Shown here piece after piece: positions 1-7,916 of a stretch of 64,000 bases of DNA. This DNA is from Paraburkholderia tropica (GTDB lineage Bacteria; Pseudomonadota; Gammaproteobacteria; Burkholderiales; Burkholderiaceae). The stretch spans positions 124,001 through 188,000 of the forward strand of contig NZ_CAJZAR010000036.1 of the NCBI RefSeq assembly GCF_914484835.1. The letters run 5' to 3'. A model generated the notes under the pieces. It ran no database searches. It had not been told where the DNA came from and worked only from the letters and a program-made list of their open reading frames with translations. Within the stretch, counting starts at the first letter, position 1. Each line of letters starts with the position of its first letter. Position numbers and translations under genes: made by a program.

Positions 1-5
1 ACACC

Positions 6-1010
6 ATGAACGACACGCTCACCCGCGCGGCGCAGTCCGTGCTGGCCGATCTCTGCACGCCGCAATTCGTGCGCGGCGTGGAAACGACGCACGACCGCCG
101 CGCCGGTCACGCGCTCTGGCGCCAGCTCGACGAACGCGGCCTGCTCGACGCGCTCGTGCCGCGCGCGCAAGGCGGCGCGGACCTGCCGCTCGCCGCCGCC
201 GCCGGCGTGCTGTTCGCGTTCGGCCAGCATGCGCTGCCGCTGCCCGCCGCGCACACGATGATCGCGCGCCACCTGCTCGCGGCGGCGCGCCTCGACGCAC
301 CGCGCGGCCCGATCGCGCTGGCTATCGCCGACGCCTCGCAGTGCACGGCCTTCGTGCCCTACGGACAGGTCGCCGACGCCGTCGTGGTCGAAAACGCCCA
401 GGGCGTCTGGCTCGTCCCGCTCGACACCGCGCGCGTGGAAAAGCACGGCGACGGGCTCGACGCCACCGTCTGCTTCAGCACGCGCTCGGCGCGCGCGCTG
501 CCTGCGTGCAGCATCGCCGAACTGGGCGCGATGATCACGGCCGCCACGATGGCGGGCGCGATGCAGCGCGTGCTCGACGTGACCACCGCGTGGGTGCGCG
601 AGAGCACGCCGTCGTCCGCCGCCCAGGCCGCGCGCGACGCCACCCAACGCCAGCTCGACGCCATCGCCGGACACGTCGCCGCCACGCGCGCCGCCGCGCA
701 GCAGGGCTGCGCCGCGCATCGCAGCGGCGAGCAGCGCCTCGCAAGCGCGATCGCCAAGGCGCGCGCGAGCCGCGCCGCGCCGCTGGTCGCCAACGGCGCG
801 CATGGCCTCGCCGGCGCGCTCGGCATCGTGCCCGCGTTCGATCTGCAATTGTTTACGCGGCGGCTGCACGCGCAGCGCCTGCAATTCGGCTCGGAATCGT
901 TCTGGGACGAAATCGTCTGCACGCACACGCAAGGCCGCTCGCAAGGCATCGCCGAAGACACGAGCGGGATTTTCGATGCGTTGGATGAGGTGGCGACGGC
1001 GGCGCATTAG
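6..1010 (+). CDS. Acyl-CoA dehydrogenase family protein, degenerate partner subunit
   Basis: The 334-residue protein has the acyl-CoA dehydrogenase layout: an N-terminal helical part (to about residue 115), a short middle part, and a C-terminal helical bundle ending in an RRLHAQRLQFGSE stretch. It is shorter than the usual 380 residues. The YGGTxE segment that carries the catalytic glutamate in classical enzymes is replaced by FGSESFW. Such short members usually pair with a canonical dehydrogenase as heteromers in steroid or cyclic-acid beta-oxidation; that pairing is family knowledge, not seen here. The start lies five bases into the window, so a co-transcribed partner gene upstream is likely. 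A strong hairpin follows the stop. The exact substrate cannot be read. Confidence 0.8.
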   Translation: MNDTLTRAAQSVLADLCTPQFVRGVETTHDRRAGHALWRQLDERGLLDALVPRAQGGADLPLAAAAGVLFAFGQHALPLPAAHTMIARHLLAAARLDAPRGPIALAIADASQCTAFVPYGQVADAVVVENAQGVWLVPLDTARVEKHGDGLDATVCFSTRSARALPACSIAELGAMITAATMAGAMQRVLDVTTAWVRESTPSSAAQAARDATQRQLDAIAGHVAATRAAAQQGCAAHRSGEQRLASAIAKARASRAAPLVANGAHGLAGALGIVPAFDLQLFTRRLHAQRLQFGSESFWDEIVCTHTQGRSQGIAEDTSGIFDALDEVATAAH

Positions 1011-1057
1011 GGGGCTCGCTGGTACGCGCCGTCTCCTCGCACGCGTCCGAATGAAAA

Positions 1058-1083
1058 AACGCGCCCCTTTCGAGGGGCGCGTT
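1058..1083. terminator. Rho-independent terminator between convergent genes
   Basis: A perfect 10-bp inverted repeat (aacgcgcccc / ggggcgcgtt) with a 6-nt loop sits between the + strand dehydrogenase gene and the - strand phospholipase gene. It is flanked by an A-run on the left and gcgtttt on the right, so it can act in both directions. Confidence 0.85.
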
Positions 1084-1138
1084 GCGTTTTGCCGAAGCGC
1101 GCAGACCTACCGAAGTTCGACGCGCATCCCGACGCGCC

Positions 1139-3412
1139 TCAAACCCCCATCCCCATCGCCGGATCAGAAACCGAATCCTTGCCGGTCTCGATCCGCCCCG
1201 CGAAGCGGCGCTTGAACGACACTGACGCGCTGCTCGTCACCACGAAGTCATACCAGTTGCCCGCGTCGCTCACGTTCCAGCGCAGCTCGCCGACCGCGCC
1301 CGGCTGCACCTTCACGTTCCATGGGCCGTCCGCGCGATACGCCTGCGCGGCCGCCGTGAACGTGCAGGCCTGGCTGCCGCGATTGTGCAGCTTCACAAGC
1401 ACCGCCGAACTCGCGCACGGCTCGTAGCACACCTGAATCTCCGGCGCGTTGGCCGCGCCCAGCTCATGCAGATTACCCGCGAATTCGCGGTGATAACCGT
1501 TCGGCCCGAGCACCCAGAAATCGTAATGTCCGTTATCGGCGGACGGCAGCGTCCACACGCCCGCGAGCGTCTTGCCCGCCTCCACCACGTAGCGGCGCGG
1601 CACGGCGTCGAGATGCTTGCGGTCGTAGACATGGAACACCGCGCCCGCGCCGCTGCTGCTGTCGTTGGCGAATTGCAGCGTCAGCGTACCCGCGCTGGCG
1701 TTCGCCTGCGCCGTCGTGTGCAGCTCGTAGGGCAGCGCGCGCGAGGGCCGCGTGCCGGTGGCCTGCGCGGGCAGCGCGGAACTCGTGGTCGCCGACGGCA
1801 CGGCAATCGCCGCCGATGCCGCCTGCGCCGCCGCGAAATCGTCGGCGCTCGTCTTGCTCGTGCGGCCCGAGAGCGTCGGCAACGCGGCGCTGTTCGGGTT
1901 CACGAAATCGAAGCACGACGTGAGGTCGCCGCACACCGCGCGCCGGTAGTTGCTGATCTGCGGCTCGCTCACGCCGAAGCGCTTTTCGAGGAACATCAGC
2001 GTCGAGGTGTGATCGAAGACCTGCGAATTCACGAAGCCGCCGCGGCTCCACGGCGAGATCACCCACATCGGCACGCGCGGGCCGGGACCATACGGGCGGC
2101 CGTCGATGGCCGGCTGATTCGAAGTCGCCGGCGTGTAGTTGTGATACTCGACGGCCATGTCCGTATCGGCCAGCGTGCTCGCGCCCGCGAGCGTGCCATC
2201 CGCGTTGTGCGACGGCGCCGAAGGCGGCGGCAGGTGATCGAAGAAGCCATCGTTCTCGTCGTAGTTCACGATCAGCACGGTCTTGCTCCACACCTCGGGA
2301 TTGGCCGTGAGCGCGTCCAGCACTTCCTGGATGTACCAGCCGCCCTGCGTCGGGCTCGACGGCCCCGGATGCTCGGTGTACGTCGACGGCGGAATGATCC
2401 ACGAGACCGAGGGCAGCGTGCCGTTCTGGATGTCGTCGCGGAAGGTTTCGAGGAAGCCTTGCGGCATGGTGTTGCCGAAGCCCTTCGCGAGCGGGCTCAG
2501 CGCATCGTCGATCGACGCGTCGTAGAACGGGCCCGCGTTCGACACGTCCTGCGTGATGCTTTCGGTCGCCACGTAGAGCGGGCGGCGTGCGGACGGCATC
2601 TGCTCGATGGCCTCGCGCCAGTGGCGAAAGCCCATCATCTCGTTGCAGCCGAAGTTGTCGATCAGGCTCTGATAGACCTTCCAGTTCACGCCTGCGGCTT
2701 GCAGGCGGTCGGCGTAGGTGGTCCACGTCCAGCCCGCCGTCGAAGGGCCGATGTCGTTGCCGCCGTTGAACTCGTTGTTGAGCGCGGCCACGCCCACGCG
2801 GCTGTTGTCGGACGGGCTCAGGCCGTTCGGCCCGTTGGTGCCGGTCCAGTAGAACAGGCGGTTGGCGATGGTGCCCGTGTGCATGCCGCAGTGATACGAA
2901 TCGCAGATCGTGAAGGCGTCGGCGAGCGCGCGATGGAACGGCACTTCGGCGGTGTTGTAATAGCCCATTGACAAGGGCTTTTTCGAGGTGGGCCACGCGT
3001 TCATGCGGCCGTTGTCCCATGCCGATTGCGCGTCGCTCCACGTGTGCGGCGTGCTGCCCGCGCGCACCGCGTTGCCCTGGGTTTCGTCGAGGTGATACGG
3101 AATCAGCGTGCTCGTTGCGCCCGCGTTCGTGTAGCTCTGATAGAAGATGTTCGCGCCGTTCGGCGTGGGAATCGGGAAGCGGTCGCCGTAACCGCGCACG
3201 CCCTGGAACGTGCCGAAGTAGCTGTCGAACGAGCGGTTTTCGAGCATCAGCAGCACGACGTGCTGCACGTCCTTGATGGTGCCCGTGACGTTGTTCGCGT
3301 CGATGGCGAGCGCGCGGCGAATCGCGGGCGGGAACGTGGACAGCGCGGCCATCGCGGCGGCGCTGCCCAGCGAGGTGCGCAGAAAATTGCGCTTCGAGGG
3401 GCTGAAAGTCAT
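1139..3412 (-). CDS. Phospholipase C, phosphocholine-specific type (PlcN-like)
   Basis: The 757-residue secreted protein belongs to the phosphoesterase family of Pseudomonas and Burkholderia phospholipases C, which hydrolyse phosphatidylcholine or sphingomyelin outside the cytoplasm. The N-terminus carries a Tat-like signal (SKRNFLRTSLG, with KR in place of RR) and a hydrophobic stretch. The catalytic domain shows LLMLENRSFDSYFG near residue 55, CDSYHCGMHTG and NYDENDGFFDH. The last 200 residues form two beta-rich repeats of the type seen in this family (DUF756). The gene follows a small lipoprotein gene by 36 bp, so the two are probably co-transcribed. The KR pair in the Tat motif is tolerated in some exported proteins. 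Choline specificity is inferred from family resemblance. Confidence 0.88.
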   Translation of the reverse strand: MTFSPSKRNFLRTSLGSAAAMAALSTFPPAIRRALAIDANNVTGTIKDVQHVVLLMLENRSFDSYFGTFQGVRGYGDRFPIPTPNGANIFYQSYTNAGATSTLIPYHLDETQGNAVRAGSTPHTWSDAQSAWDNGRMNAWPTSKKPLSMGYYNTAEVPFHRALADAFTICDSYHCGMHTGTIANRLFYWTGTNGPNGLSPSDNSRVGVAALNNEFNGGNDIGPSTAGWTWTTYADRLQAAGVNWKVYQSLIDNFGCNEMMGFRHWREAIEQMPSARRPLYVATESITQDVSNAGPFYDASIDDALSPLAKGFGNTMPQGFLETFRDDIQNGTLPSVSWIIPPSTYTEHPGPSSPTQGGWYIQEVLDALTANPEVWSKTVLIVNYDENDGFFDHLPPPSAPSHNADGTLAGASTLADTDMAVEYHNYTPATSNQPAIDGRPYGPGPRVPMWVISPWSRGGFVNSQVFDHTSTLMFLEKRFGVSEPQISNYRRAVCGDLTSCFDFVNPNSAALPTLSGRTSKTSADDFAAAQAASAAIAVPSATTSSALPAQATGTRPSRALPYELHTTAQANASAGTLTLQFANDSSSGAGAVFHVYDRKHLDAVPRRYVVEAGKTLAGVWTLPSADNGHYDFWVLGPNGYHREFAGNLHELGAANAPEIQVCYEPCASSAVLVKLHNRGSQACTFTAAAQAYRADGPWNVKVQPGAVGELRWNVSDAGNWYDFVVTSSASVSFKRRFAGRIETGKDSVSDPAMGMGV

Positions 3413-3448
3413 GCGGGTCGTGGTGTTCGAGTGAGGGAAAGGAAGGGA

Positions 3449-3622
3449 TCAGGGCGCGGGCGCGCAATGCGCCGTCGTGCAGACCGCGTTCGCCGCGTCG
3501 TTGGCGACGGGCGTCTTGTCGTCGTTGCCGCCGCACGCCGCGATCAGCACCGTGAGACACAGTGCGCCGCCGCCGAGCAGGCGTCTTCCCAACCTCGATA
3601 CATCCGGCAAGATATTTCTCAT
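3449..3622 (-). CDS. Small lipoprotein preceding the phospholipase gene
   Basis: The 57-residue protein starts at the ATG preceded by acaaggacc; a further upstream in-frame ATG has no better site. Residues 13-29 are hydrophobic and end in LIAAC, a lipobox with the lipidated cysteine at residue 30. The mature part is only 28 residues (GGNDDKTPVAN onward) with two more cysteines near the C-terminus. No family is recognised. Its position directly before the phospholipase gene suggests a role in that enzyme's export or envelope retention, but this is inference. Confidence 0.65.
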   Translation of the reverse strand: MRNILPDVSRLGRRLLGGGALCLTVLIAACGGNDDKTPVANDAANAVCTTAHCAPAP

Positions 3623-3679
3623 GGTCCTTGTTTGCTCAAGAGTACGAATTAAATCGGTGCGATAAAAAGCCGACACGCA

Positions 3680-3699
3680 AACGTTGTCGTCACAACGTT
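3680..3699. promoter_or_regulatory. 20-bp inverted repeat upstream of the lipoprotein-phospholipase operon
   Basis: Perfect 8-bp arms (aacgttgt / acaacgtt) surround a 4-bp centre, and the symmetry extends to 11 bp with one mismatch. It lies 58 bp upstream of the lipoprotein start and looks like a dimeric repressor or activator site. It does not resemble a PhoB box. The cognate regulator is unknown. Confidence 0.4.
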
Positions 3700-3800
3700 C
3701 GCGTGGAGATCGGCACAGATTCTCGGCGTAATTCTTTGCAATATTATGAAAGGCGTCAGTCAGGGACCGATGACGACACCTCGCTGCACGGTGCGAAGCC

Positions 3801-4343
3801 TTAGAACACGTAGTCGGCGGCGCGCGCCAGCTTGACGAACGGCCCGCTCAGCACGCGGTTGTGATGCGCGACGATGGCCTGCGCGGAAAGCGCGGGCGAG
3901 TCCATGGTCGTATGCGCGTCTTCAATCAGCACGGGCCGCCAGCCCAGTTCGCTCGCCGCGCGGCAGGTCGTATCGACGCAATACTCGGTCTTCATGCCGA
4001 CAATCGCGAGTTCGTCCACCTTCGCGTCGCGCAGCCACTGTGCGAGATCGGTGCCTGCGAAACAACTCGGACGCGTTTTATCGAAGGTGACATCGTGCGC
4101 GGCATCCACGTGCAGGTCCGCCAGCAGTTGCGTGAGCGCGCTGCCCGGCTCGATCGGCGAGCCCTTCGGGCCGGTGTGGCGCGCGGCGAAGATCGGCGCG
4201 TTCGCAACACGCGCGCGGGCGATCAGCAGGTTGATGTTGTCGAGCACGCGTGCGCCTTCGTGGGGCGATTCGGCGCCGTTGAACAGGCCGTTCTGCATGT
4301 CGATGATCAACAATGCACGGCGGGATGGGGCGAGGTCGGACAC
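3801..4343 (-). CDS. Cysteine hydrolase, isochorismatase family
   Basis: The 180-residue protein has the isochorismatase-like hydrolase fold. The likely triad is Asp15 (LLIIDMQNG), Lys89 (TFDKTRPS) and Cys122 (KTEYCVDTTC), all present and in order. Members hydrolyse amides, carbamoyl groups or enol ethers, and many act on nicotinamide-like or N-carbamoyl compounds; nothing here fixes the substrate. The protein is cytoplasmic, with no signal peptide. The gene stands alone between the phospholipase operon and the SDR-thiolase pair, with its own upstream gap of 243 bp. Confidence 0.85.
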   Translation of the reverse strand: MSDLAPSRRALLIIDMQNGLFNGAESPHEGARVLDNINLLIARARVANAPIFAARHTGPKGSPIEPGSALTQLLADLHVDAAHDVTFDKTRPSCFAGTDLAQWLRDAKVDELAIVGMKTEYCVDTTCRAASELGWRPVLIEDAHTTMDSPALSAQAIVAHHNRVLSGPFVKLARAADYVF

Positions 4344-4384
4344 AACGTTTCTCCATAAAGAGCCGATGGCGGACGGAGAAACGA

Positions 4385-4415
4385 CAAGGCCCCGTCCGTA
4401 TTCGGCGGGGCCTTG
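4385..4415 (-). terminator. Candidate terminator after the thiolase-SDR operon
   Basis: A perfect 10-bp inverted repeat (caaggccccg / cggggccttg) with an 11-nt loop lies about 170 bp past the SDR stop codon. Read on the - strand it is followed by tcgttt, a weak T-tract. Confidence 0.5.
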
Positions 4416-4586
4416 GGATCGATACGATGATGCTCGGTGACTTGCGCGCGTATCGGCCTCACGACCCGCCAGAGGCGGTCGTGGTCGTCGTAGTGAGCGG
4501 GCGCGCGATGAAGTTCATGTGGACGATGATGCAACACGCGCGCGGCGCGCGTCAACGCAAAATTCAACGCGCGCGAATCGTGACGT

Positions 4587-5354
4587 TCAACGCGGCTGCA
4601 TGCGAATCGCACCATCGAGACGAATCGTTTCGCCGTTGAGCATCGGATTCTCGAGGATATGCATCGCGAGCGCGGCGAACTCGTCGGGCGCGCCCAGACG
4701 CGGCGGGAACGGCACCATCTTGCCGAGCGAGTCGCGAATCTCCTCGGGCAGACGCGCGAGCATCGGCGTATCGAACAGCCCCGGCGCGATCGTGCAGACG
4801 CGAATGCCCTTGCTCGCGAGATCGCGCGCGGCCACCAGCGTCATGCCCACCACGCCCGCCTTCGACGACGCATACGGCACCTGCCCGATCTGCCCTTCGT
4901 ACGCGGCCACCGACGCGGTCAGCACGCACGCGCCGCGCTCGCCCGCCGCGTTCGGTGCGTTGCGCGCCATCGCCGCCGCCGCGAGACGCAGCACGTTGAA
5001 GGTGCCGACGAGATTCACGCGCACCACGTTTTCATAGGCTTCGAGCGAGCCCGGCGAGCCGTCCTTTTCGATCAGGCGCACCGCGCCGCCGCGTCCCGCG
5101 CAATGCACGAGCGCGCGCAGCGTGCCGCGCTGCGTGGCCGCGTCGATCACGGCAGCCATCTCGTCGCCGTTCGTGACATCGGCGGCCACGAAGCTCGCCG
5201 CCGGGCCGAGTTCGTCGGCCACCGCCGCGCCACGCGAACCCGCCAGATCGCAGATCACGACCTGTGCGCCCTTCTCCAGCAACTGCTTCGTGCTCGCGAG
5301 GCCCAGCCCCGATGCGCCACCCGTTACGACCGCCACAGCTCCCTTGAGGTCCAT
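4587..5354 (-). CDS. Short-chain dehydrogenase, 3-hydroxyacyl-CoA dehydrogenase type 2-like
   Basis: The 255-residue SDR has the NAD-binding TGGASGLG (residues 11-18), an acidic residue at the end of beta-2 (VVICDLAG) that favours NAD over NADP, and the catalytic YASSKAG near residue 163. The stretch after the active site ([17 protein letters not shown]) matches the HSD10/3-hydroxy-2-methylbutyryl-CoA dehydrogenase subgroup. This enzyme would oxidise a 3-hydroxyacyl-CoA before thiolytic cleavage. It follows the thiolase gene by 63 bp on the same strand, which supports a shared beta-oxidation step. Confidence 0.87.
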   Translation of the reverse strand: MDLKGAVAVVTGGASGLGLASTKQLLEKGAQVVICDLAGSRGAAVADELGPAASFVAADVTNGDEMAAVIDAATQRGTLRALVHCAGRGGAVRLIEKDGSPGSLEAYENVVRVNLVGTFNVLRLAAAAMARNAPNAAGERGACVLTASVAAYEGQIGQVPYASSKAGVVGMTLVAARDLASKGIRVCTIAPGLFDTPMLARLPEEIRDSLGKMVPFPPRLGAPDEFAALAMHILENPMLNGETIRLDGAIRMQPR

Positions 5355-5417
5355 TCGTTCGTCTCCTTTCGTATTCAGCTTTCGTTACGTTCGTTGATGC
5401 CGTCGTCGATGCCGCGT

Positions 5418-6623
5418 TCAAAGCCGCTCGATCAGCGTCGCGTTCGCCATGCCGCCCGCCTCGCACATCGTCTGCAAGCCGTAACGGCCGCCGCTGCGTT
5501 CGAGCGCGTTGAGCATCGTCGTCATGAGACGCGCGCCCGATGCGCCCAGCGGATGCCCGAGCGCAATCGCACCGCCCGCCGGATTGAGACGCGCGGCATC
5601 GGCACCGAGCGCCTTTTGCCACGCGAGCGGCACCGAAGCGAACGCTTCGTTGACTTCGAAATGCGCAATGTCGTCGATCTTCAGACCGACCTTGCGCAGC
5701 AGATGCTCGGTGGCCGGAATCGGCGCGGTCAGCATCATGAGCGGGTCGTCGCCGCGCACCTCGAACGAGACGATGCGCGCGCGCGGCTTCAAGCCGAGTT
5801 GCGCCGCCTTCTTCTCGCTCATGACGAGCAGCGCCGCCGCGCCGTCCGAAATCTGCGAGGCGTTGCCCGCCGTCACGTTGAAACGGATGCCCGGAAAACG
5901 CTCGGCCAGCGCGGCGTCTTCGAATGAAGGCGCGAGGCCCGCGAGACGCTCGACCGTGGTGCCCGCGCGGATGGTTTCGTCGGCGTCGATGCGGCGCGTG
6001 CCTCCGCGCGTGCCCTGTTCGTCGCGGACCTCGATCGGCACGATCTCGCGCGCGAAGTGACCGGCGGCGCGCGCGGCGTCGGCGCGGCGGTGCGACTCGG
6101 CCGAATACGCGTCGAGCATCTCGCGCGTGAGCGCCCACTTCTGCGCCACCAGATCGGCGCTCACGCCCTGGCCCACGAGCCCCTGCGGATAGCGCGCATG
6201 AAAGCGCGCGCCATATTGATCGCGATCGAGGCGCGAGCTGCCCATCGGCACGCGGCTCATCGACTCCACGCCGCCCGCCACCACGATCTCGTTGACGCCC
6301 GCCATGATGGCCTGCGCCGCGAAATGCACGGCCTGCTGGCTCGATCCGCACTTGCGCTCGACCGTGGTCGACGGCACGTGCTGCGGATAACCGGCCGCGA
6401 GCCACGCCACGCGGCCCGGCGTGGTCGCCTGCTCGCCCACCTGGCTCACGCAGCCGATGATCACGTCGTCGACGGTGCCGGGGTCGAGGTCGTTGCGCTC
6501 GACGAGTTGCTGGATCAACTGCGAAAGCAGGTCGGCCGGATGCAGGTCGACGAAGGCGCCGCCCGCCTTCGTCCGGCCCATGGGACTGCGCACCGCATCG
6601 ACGATTACCGCGCTCTGGATCAT
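5418..6623 (-). CDS. Acetyl-CoA acyltransferase (thiolase)
   Basis: The 401-residue thiolase has the nucleophile Cys92 in ERKCGSSQQ, the ALGHPLGASG box with its catalytic histidine, and the second cysteine in MCEAGGMANA close to the C-terminus. These are the three signatures of degradative thiolases. The start is the ATG that begins MIQSAVIVDA; the frame is open for 27 codons further upstream, but those lack thiolase similarity. It heads a two-gene unit with the SDR and is transcribed divergently from the IclR regulator gene, which may control both sides. Confidence 0.9.
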   Translation of the reverse strand: MIQSAVIVDAVRSPMGRTKAGGAFVDLHPADLLSQLIQQLVERNDLDPGTVDDVIIGCVSQVGEQATTPGRVAWLAAGYPQHVPSTTVERKCGSSQQAVHFAAQAIMAGVNEIVVAGGVESMSRVPMGSSRLDRDQYGARFHARYPQGLVGQGVSADLVAQKWALTREMLDAYSAESHRRADAARAAGHFAREIVPIEVRDEQGTRGGTRRIDADETIRAGTTVERLAGLAPSFEDAALAERFPGIRFNVTAGNASQISDGAAALLVMSEKKAAQLGLKPRARIVSFEVRGDDPLMMLTAPIPATEHLLRKVGLKIDDIAHFEVNEAFASVPLAWQKALGADAARLNPAGGAIALGHPLGASGARLMTTMLNALERSGGRYGLQTMCEAGGMANATLIERL

Positions 6624-7019
6624 GGTTCGCTCAGTGTTGGAGATGGGTTGATGCTGCCGAATGACGGAAAAATGAATCTCGCGAATCAAAATACACCGAC
6701 CCATCTCACAATTTCAATAGTGGTAAACATTTTTCGATCCATCAGGATCATTTAAACCGTTTCATGCGACGATAGCCACATATCGAAAGCGGCCAAGCGA
6801 GCCTGAGAGTCCGAATTCCCGAAGTTGCGCGCGGCTGAACGCGTCCACCGAGCCGGCCAGACGGGCCGTGGGCGCGGCAAAGCGTCGCAATTTCACGAAA
6901 AATGAGCCAGTCGTCTTGAAAAATTGTTCCGCCACGAAGGGGAAAGCTAGAATGCCGGGTTTGCCAAAAGGCGCCCCGTGTTGACCCGGCGCGCCCATCC
7001 CCCGAAGAAGGAATCCGAC
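6624..7019. promoter_or_regulatory. Divergent control region between thiolase and IclR genes
   Basis: This 396-bp AT-richer stretch contains no convincing gene. Around 6722-6758 there is an imperfect dyad: ggtaaacat and atttaaacc flank gatcc-atca-ggatc, a perfect 5-bp inverted repeat at 6736-6749. Its position between the IclR gene and the thiolase operon makes it a candidate IclR-family operator. No clear sigma70 promoter could be fixed. Confidence 0.4.
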
Positions 7020-7916
7020 ATGACCGACCAGGCCACCTCACGCACCGACGACGCCGCTGAATCGTCCAGCGACTCGAGCAACGAGTCGACCAACGAGTCG
7101 ACCAACGAATCGCAGCTCGTGAGCGCACTCGCGCGCGGCATCCGGATCCTGCAGTGCTATTCGATGGGCGCGTCCGAGCTGTCGGCGCGCGAGCTGGTGG
7201 AGCGCACCGGCCTGCCCAAGCCCACGGCGCTGCGGCTCATCAACACGCTGTGCGAGTTCGGCATGCTGCGCTACTCGGAGCGCATTTCGAAATACGTGCT
7301 CGGCACCGAGATGCTGAGCCTCGCCGCGCCTGCGCTCGGCCGCATGACGATCCGCCAGATCGCGCGGCCGATGATGCAGGAGCTGGCCGATTACTGTCAG
7401 GGCCAGGTGACGCTCGCCGTCGGTTACCGCCTGAACCTCGCCTACGCCGAAGTCGCGCAGGGCGCGGGCAGCGCGGTCTATCGCTCGGAGATCGGCACGC
7501 GGCTTTCGCTGTCGCGCACGGCCTCGGGCCGCGCGTATCTGTGGACGGTGCCGGGCGCCGAACGCGAGCGCTATCTGCAGGAAACGCTCACGCGCGATCC
7601 GGCCAAGGGCGAGCTGCTCGCGCAGCGCCTCACGCAGGCGCAGCAGGAATTGCGCGAGCAGGGCTGCACGGTGTCGCACGGCGACATGCAGCGCGAGATT
7701 CACTCGGTGGCGATTCCGCTGGCGTCGCCCATCGACGACGAGTACTGGGTTTTCAGCTGTTCCATTGCGGTATTCAACATCAGCGGCAACCAGTTGACCG
7801 ACGACATCGCCCCGCGGTTGATGTCGCTGGTCAGGCGCGTGGAGGCAGCGCTCGGCAGCATGACTGGCGCCGCGCACGATATGGAGACGAGACCGTGGAG
7901 CGTGTCCGCGAACTAG
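7020..7916 (+). CDS. IclR-family transcriptional regulator
   Basis: The 298-residue protein has an N-terminal winged helix-turn-helix (LSARELVERTGLPKPTALRL) followed by the IclR effector domain, with PMMQELADYCQGQVTLAVG and a C-terminal IAVFNISG region. The ATG is chosen because of aagaagga placed 8 bp upstream; an upstream GTG lacks a site. The first 30 residues are a Ser/Asn/Glu/Thr-rich linker with the repeat NEST. The stop codon lies inside the acyl-CoA ligase gene, so the regulator and three enzymes are probably one transcript. It likely senses the acid or acyl-CoA degraded by this cluster. Confidence 0.9.
   Translation: MTDQATSRTDDAAESSSDSSNESTNESTNESQLVSALARGIRILQCYSMGASELSARELVERTGLPKPTALRLINTLCEFGMLRYSERISKYVLGTEMLSLAAPALGRMTIRQIARPMMQELADYCQGQVTLAVGYRLNLAYAEVAQGAGSAVYRSEIGTRLSLSRTASGRAYLWTVPGAERERYLQETLTRDPAKGELLAQRLTQAQQELREQGCTVSHGDMQREIHSVAIPLASPIDDEYWVFSCSIAVFNISGNQLTDDIAPRLMSLVRRVEAALGSMTGAAHDMETRPWSVSAN

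Noticed and set aside
1385..2971. Long + strand frame (528 codons) opposite the phospholipase gene
   Set aside because: Arg/His/Ala-rich translation without domains; it is the usual antisense shadow of a high-GC gene whose true frame has clear motifs.
4659..5927. 422-codon + strand frame across the SDR and thiolase genes
   Set aside because: It spans two convincing genes and their gap in antisense and has no recognisable domain.
7154..7894. Upstream extension of the acyl-CoA ligase frame, suggesting an N-terminal fusion
   Set aside because: This part overlaps the IclR gene in another frame and shows no domain; the GTG at 7895 with a good ribosome site gives the family length.
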